From: Aliiglaciecola sp. M165
GTDB taxonomy: Bacteria > Pseudomonadota > Gammaproteobacteria > Enterobacterales > Alteromonadaceae
Length of the DNA stretch: 64,000 nt
Reading direction: 5' to 3'
Assembly (NCBI RefSeq): GCF_007197995.1
Contig: NZ_VKKH01000002.1
Span: 682,001-746,000 of the forward strand
The notes beneath the pieces are model-generated. The model had not been told where the DNA came from, searched no databases, and saw nothing but the letters and a program-made list of their open reading frames with translations. The position numbers and the translations under genes were made by a program. Below are positions 62,733 through 64,000 of the stretch, piece by piece. How positions within the stretch are numbered: position 1 is the first letter of the stretch; each line of letters opens with the position of its first letter.

Positions 62733-62897
62733 TTACTGCAAACTAGCCATTTTTATCAGAAAAATAGTAAAGCCGATGAAAAACGTTAAACCAATAATTA
62801 CCATTATGGTTAGCGTCTTAGATCTGCGCATAGACTTAAACAGCTCGCTTATTGGACTAACAAGCAAAGCCAAACCAAATATTTCCAAAAAATCCAT
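62733..62897 (-). CDS. Small single-pass membrane protein
   Basis: 54 residues from the ATG at 62897, with GGAGTTGTAAA before it: MDFLEIFGLALLVSPISELF, KSMRRSKTLTIMVIIGLTFF, IGFTIFLIKMASLQ. Two hydrophobic stretches flank a basic KSMRRSKT loop. Not recognised. Confidence 0.6.
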   Translation of the reverse strand: MDFLEIFGLALLVSPISELFKSMRRSKTLTIMVIIGLTFFIGFTIFLIKMASLQ

Positions 62898-63252
62898 TTT
62901 ACAACTCCGGCATTCTTAATAGGCCGTGAACATTTGAATGTTCAAATTCAAAGCCGTTTGACTCATTTCCATAGTGGGGATAAAAGTCAATAAAGGCAAA
63001 TCTCCGAATACAATTTCCTTCTTAAAATACCATCTCGATCATTAGTCTTTAACCAACCCTGAATAGACAAAGCAGCCAAATTGCTATGATCTGTGTGGCT
63101 GGCCACCCTAATTAAAAAAACACTCCTTGGTTCATAACACTGAAATTTGGCACTGTTTATCCGTAATAGCTGAAAAGAAAGCTGGGAGGTAGCGTTTACA
63201 CCATCATCGGGTTTGGAGCTGCTTAAAAAGCATGATTATAGGTTGATTGCAC
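62898..63252. other. Gap without a recognisable gene
   Basis: 355 bp between the small membrane protein and the DUF2164 gene. I see no complete attC-like site, terminator or open frame in it. Confidence 0.45.
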
Positions 63253-63498
63253 CTAGCGTGTTTCCTTTTCAATCCCATAAAGATCATCATCTATGCTTTG
63301 AACGCGTTTTTCGAAGACCACTCTTGCATCATGTAGCCCTTGATTGTAGTAATACGCACCTAACTCTTTAGAGACAAAATCCAAAAGAAACTCCGCATCA
63401 AATTGCCCTAACTCTTGAGCAAGTTCTTTTTCAAAATAGGATTGAAGTTTAACAACCATCTCATCCTTTTGTTGATTCGTGAATTTAATCTCAGACAT
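63253..63498 (-). CDS. DUF2164 family protein
   Basis: 81 residues: FTNQQKDEMVVKLQSYFEKE, then LGQFDAEFLLDFVSKELGAY and YYNQGLHDARV, the hallmark of DUF2164. Soluble, probably helical. Function unknown. An attC-like site lies 18 bp upstream of its start, so it may be carried on an integron cassette. Confidence 0.85.
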   Translation of the reverse strand: MSEIKFTNQQKDEMVVKLQSYFEKELAQELGQFDAEFLLDFVSKELGAYYYNQGLHDARVVFEKRVQSIDDDLYGIEKETR

Positions 63499-63516
63499 TT
63501 ATTTCAATTTCCTAGG

Positions 63517-63622
63517 CATCTAACGCCCCTTTTTAAACGGTTTATACTTGTTGGCACTCATTGCGAGACTCGAGCGAAACCAACCAGCGAATTTGGACTC
63601 GGTAGAATAGGTTGTTATACGC
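63517..63622 (-). repeat. attC-like site on the - strand
   Basis: Read on the - strand: left core GCGTATAAC, then CTATTCTACCGAGTCC and AAATTCGCTGGTTGG; right arm CCAACAAGTATAAACCG, TTTAAAAAGGGGCGTTAG. Arms and spacing match the sites at 13.2-17.7 kb. The cupin gene's TAA stop lies inside the left core, the usual cassette arrangement. Confidence 0.75.
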
Positions 63623-63926
63623 TTCCTTCATTTTCAACAACTAAAATCCTCGCTTCACCTTCTGGGTGAGCTACATGTTCAGTGCCAATTGACGCGTAAA
63701 ATATGTCACCTGCATTCAATGTAGTAGAACACTCGATTTCGTTTTCTTTGTAAAACATTTTCACAACACCATCTAAAACGACAAAAACCTCTTCTCCATC
63801 ATTTATATGCCATTTGTAAGGCTTATCGGTCCAGTGTAATCGAGTCGTTATACCATTCATATTGGCGATGTCTTTTGCTCCCCATGCCTGGGCGGCTTTG
63901 AATTCTTTGCTTCTAATTATTTTCAA
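63615..63926 (-). CDS. Cupin-domain protein on an integron-type cassette
   Basis: 103 residues, one cupin barrel: KWHINDGEEVFVVLDGVVKM (motif 1, with H, E but with DGEE spacing), FYASIGTEHVAHPEGEARIL (motif 2, HxxxP). Probably a small metal-binding or sugar/amine-binding protein. Its stop lies in an attC-like site and a partial site precedes it, which defines a cassette of about 450 bp on the - strand. Confidence 0.85.
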   Translation of the reverse strand: MKIIRSKEFKAAQAWGAKDIANMNGITTRLHWTDKPYKWHINDGEEVFVVLDGVVKMFYKENEIECSTTLNAGDIFYASIGTEHVAHPEGEARILVVENEGSV

Positions 63927-63957
63927 ATGATTTCCTTAATCCTTCAACATACCAAAG

Positions 63958-64000
63958 CGTATAACATCCCCAAGCTTGCTGACTATAATGGAGTGGTTGA
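63958..64000 (-). repeat. Possible attC-like half site cut by the window end
   Basis: On the - strand CAGCAAGCTTGGGGATGTTA then TACGC resembles the right arm and core of the neighbouring site, but shorter by about a dozen bases. The other arm lies beyond the window. Confidence 0.4.

Overview
The window reads as chromosomal DNA of a marine gammaproteobacterium of the Alteromonadales (Alteromonas/Paraglaciecola/Aliiglaciecola type). The grounds are gene content and order: rph-pyrE-tusA with yicC close by, proteins with DUF3014, DUF1285 and TIGR02450 domains, a large TonB-dependent receptor, a GH16 glycanase, and integron-type recombination sites of the kind seen in marine gammaproteobacteria. 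The genus is an inference. I saw no rRNA, tRNA, CRISPR array, transposase or integron integrase.

Region by region. (1) 1-12.4 kb is ordinary chromosome: a partial DUF6482-like gene, a sterol-desaturase-type hydroxylase, DUF3014 and DUF1285 proteins, a secreted amidohydrolase, two further exported proteins, a GH16 lipoprotein, tusA, pyrE, rph, an S9 peptidase and yicC. (2) 12.4-36 kb is an accessory island. From 12.9 to 18.0 kb on the + strand, eleven small secreted-protein genes are separated by attC-like integron sites (nine complete, two half sites, no integrase). From 18.1 to 24.0 kb the same protein family continues on the - strand without recognisable attC sites, with several broken copies and REP-like spacers. 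Then come a NADAR-domain gene and a giant RHS protein ending in a probable ADP-ribosyltransferase toxin domain. Two more members of the small secreted family lie beyond it at 32.0-32.8 kb. The island ends with an AlpA-like regulator, a pair of large palindromes and an AbiE-type toxin-antitoxin pair whose upstream region is full of TGAAC/GTTCA half sites. (3) 36-44 kb holds an NTF2-like secreted protein and a CadC-like regulator facing two ankyrin-repeat genes and a TonB-dependent receptor. (4) 44-63 kb is mostly housekeeping and signalling: an Mpo1-like protein, a periplasmic solute-binding protein, a hybrid histidine kinase, an HD-GYP phosphodiesterase, an ATL protein, a Wzz protein fused to a tyrosine-recombinase-like domain, TapT, a UbiA-family prenyltransferase and many small membrane proteins. 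(5) At the right edge another attC-like site follows a cupin gene on the - strand, suggesting a second group of cassettes continuing past the window.

How the parts work together. The RHS protein and NADAR protein overlap and are best explained as an ADP-ribosylating polymorphic toxin with an immunity enzyme that removes the ADP-ribose. The surrounding family of about 27 small exported two-cysteine proteins has been expanded, shuffled and partly broken. On the + strand this was apparently by integron cassette exchange; on the - strand it was by duplication and deletion between short repeats. The role of that family is unknown.
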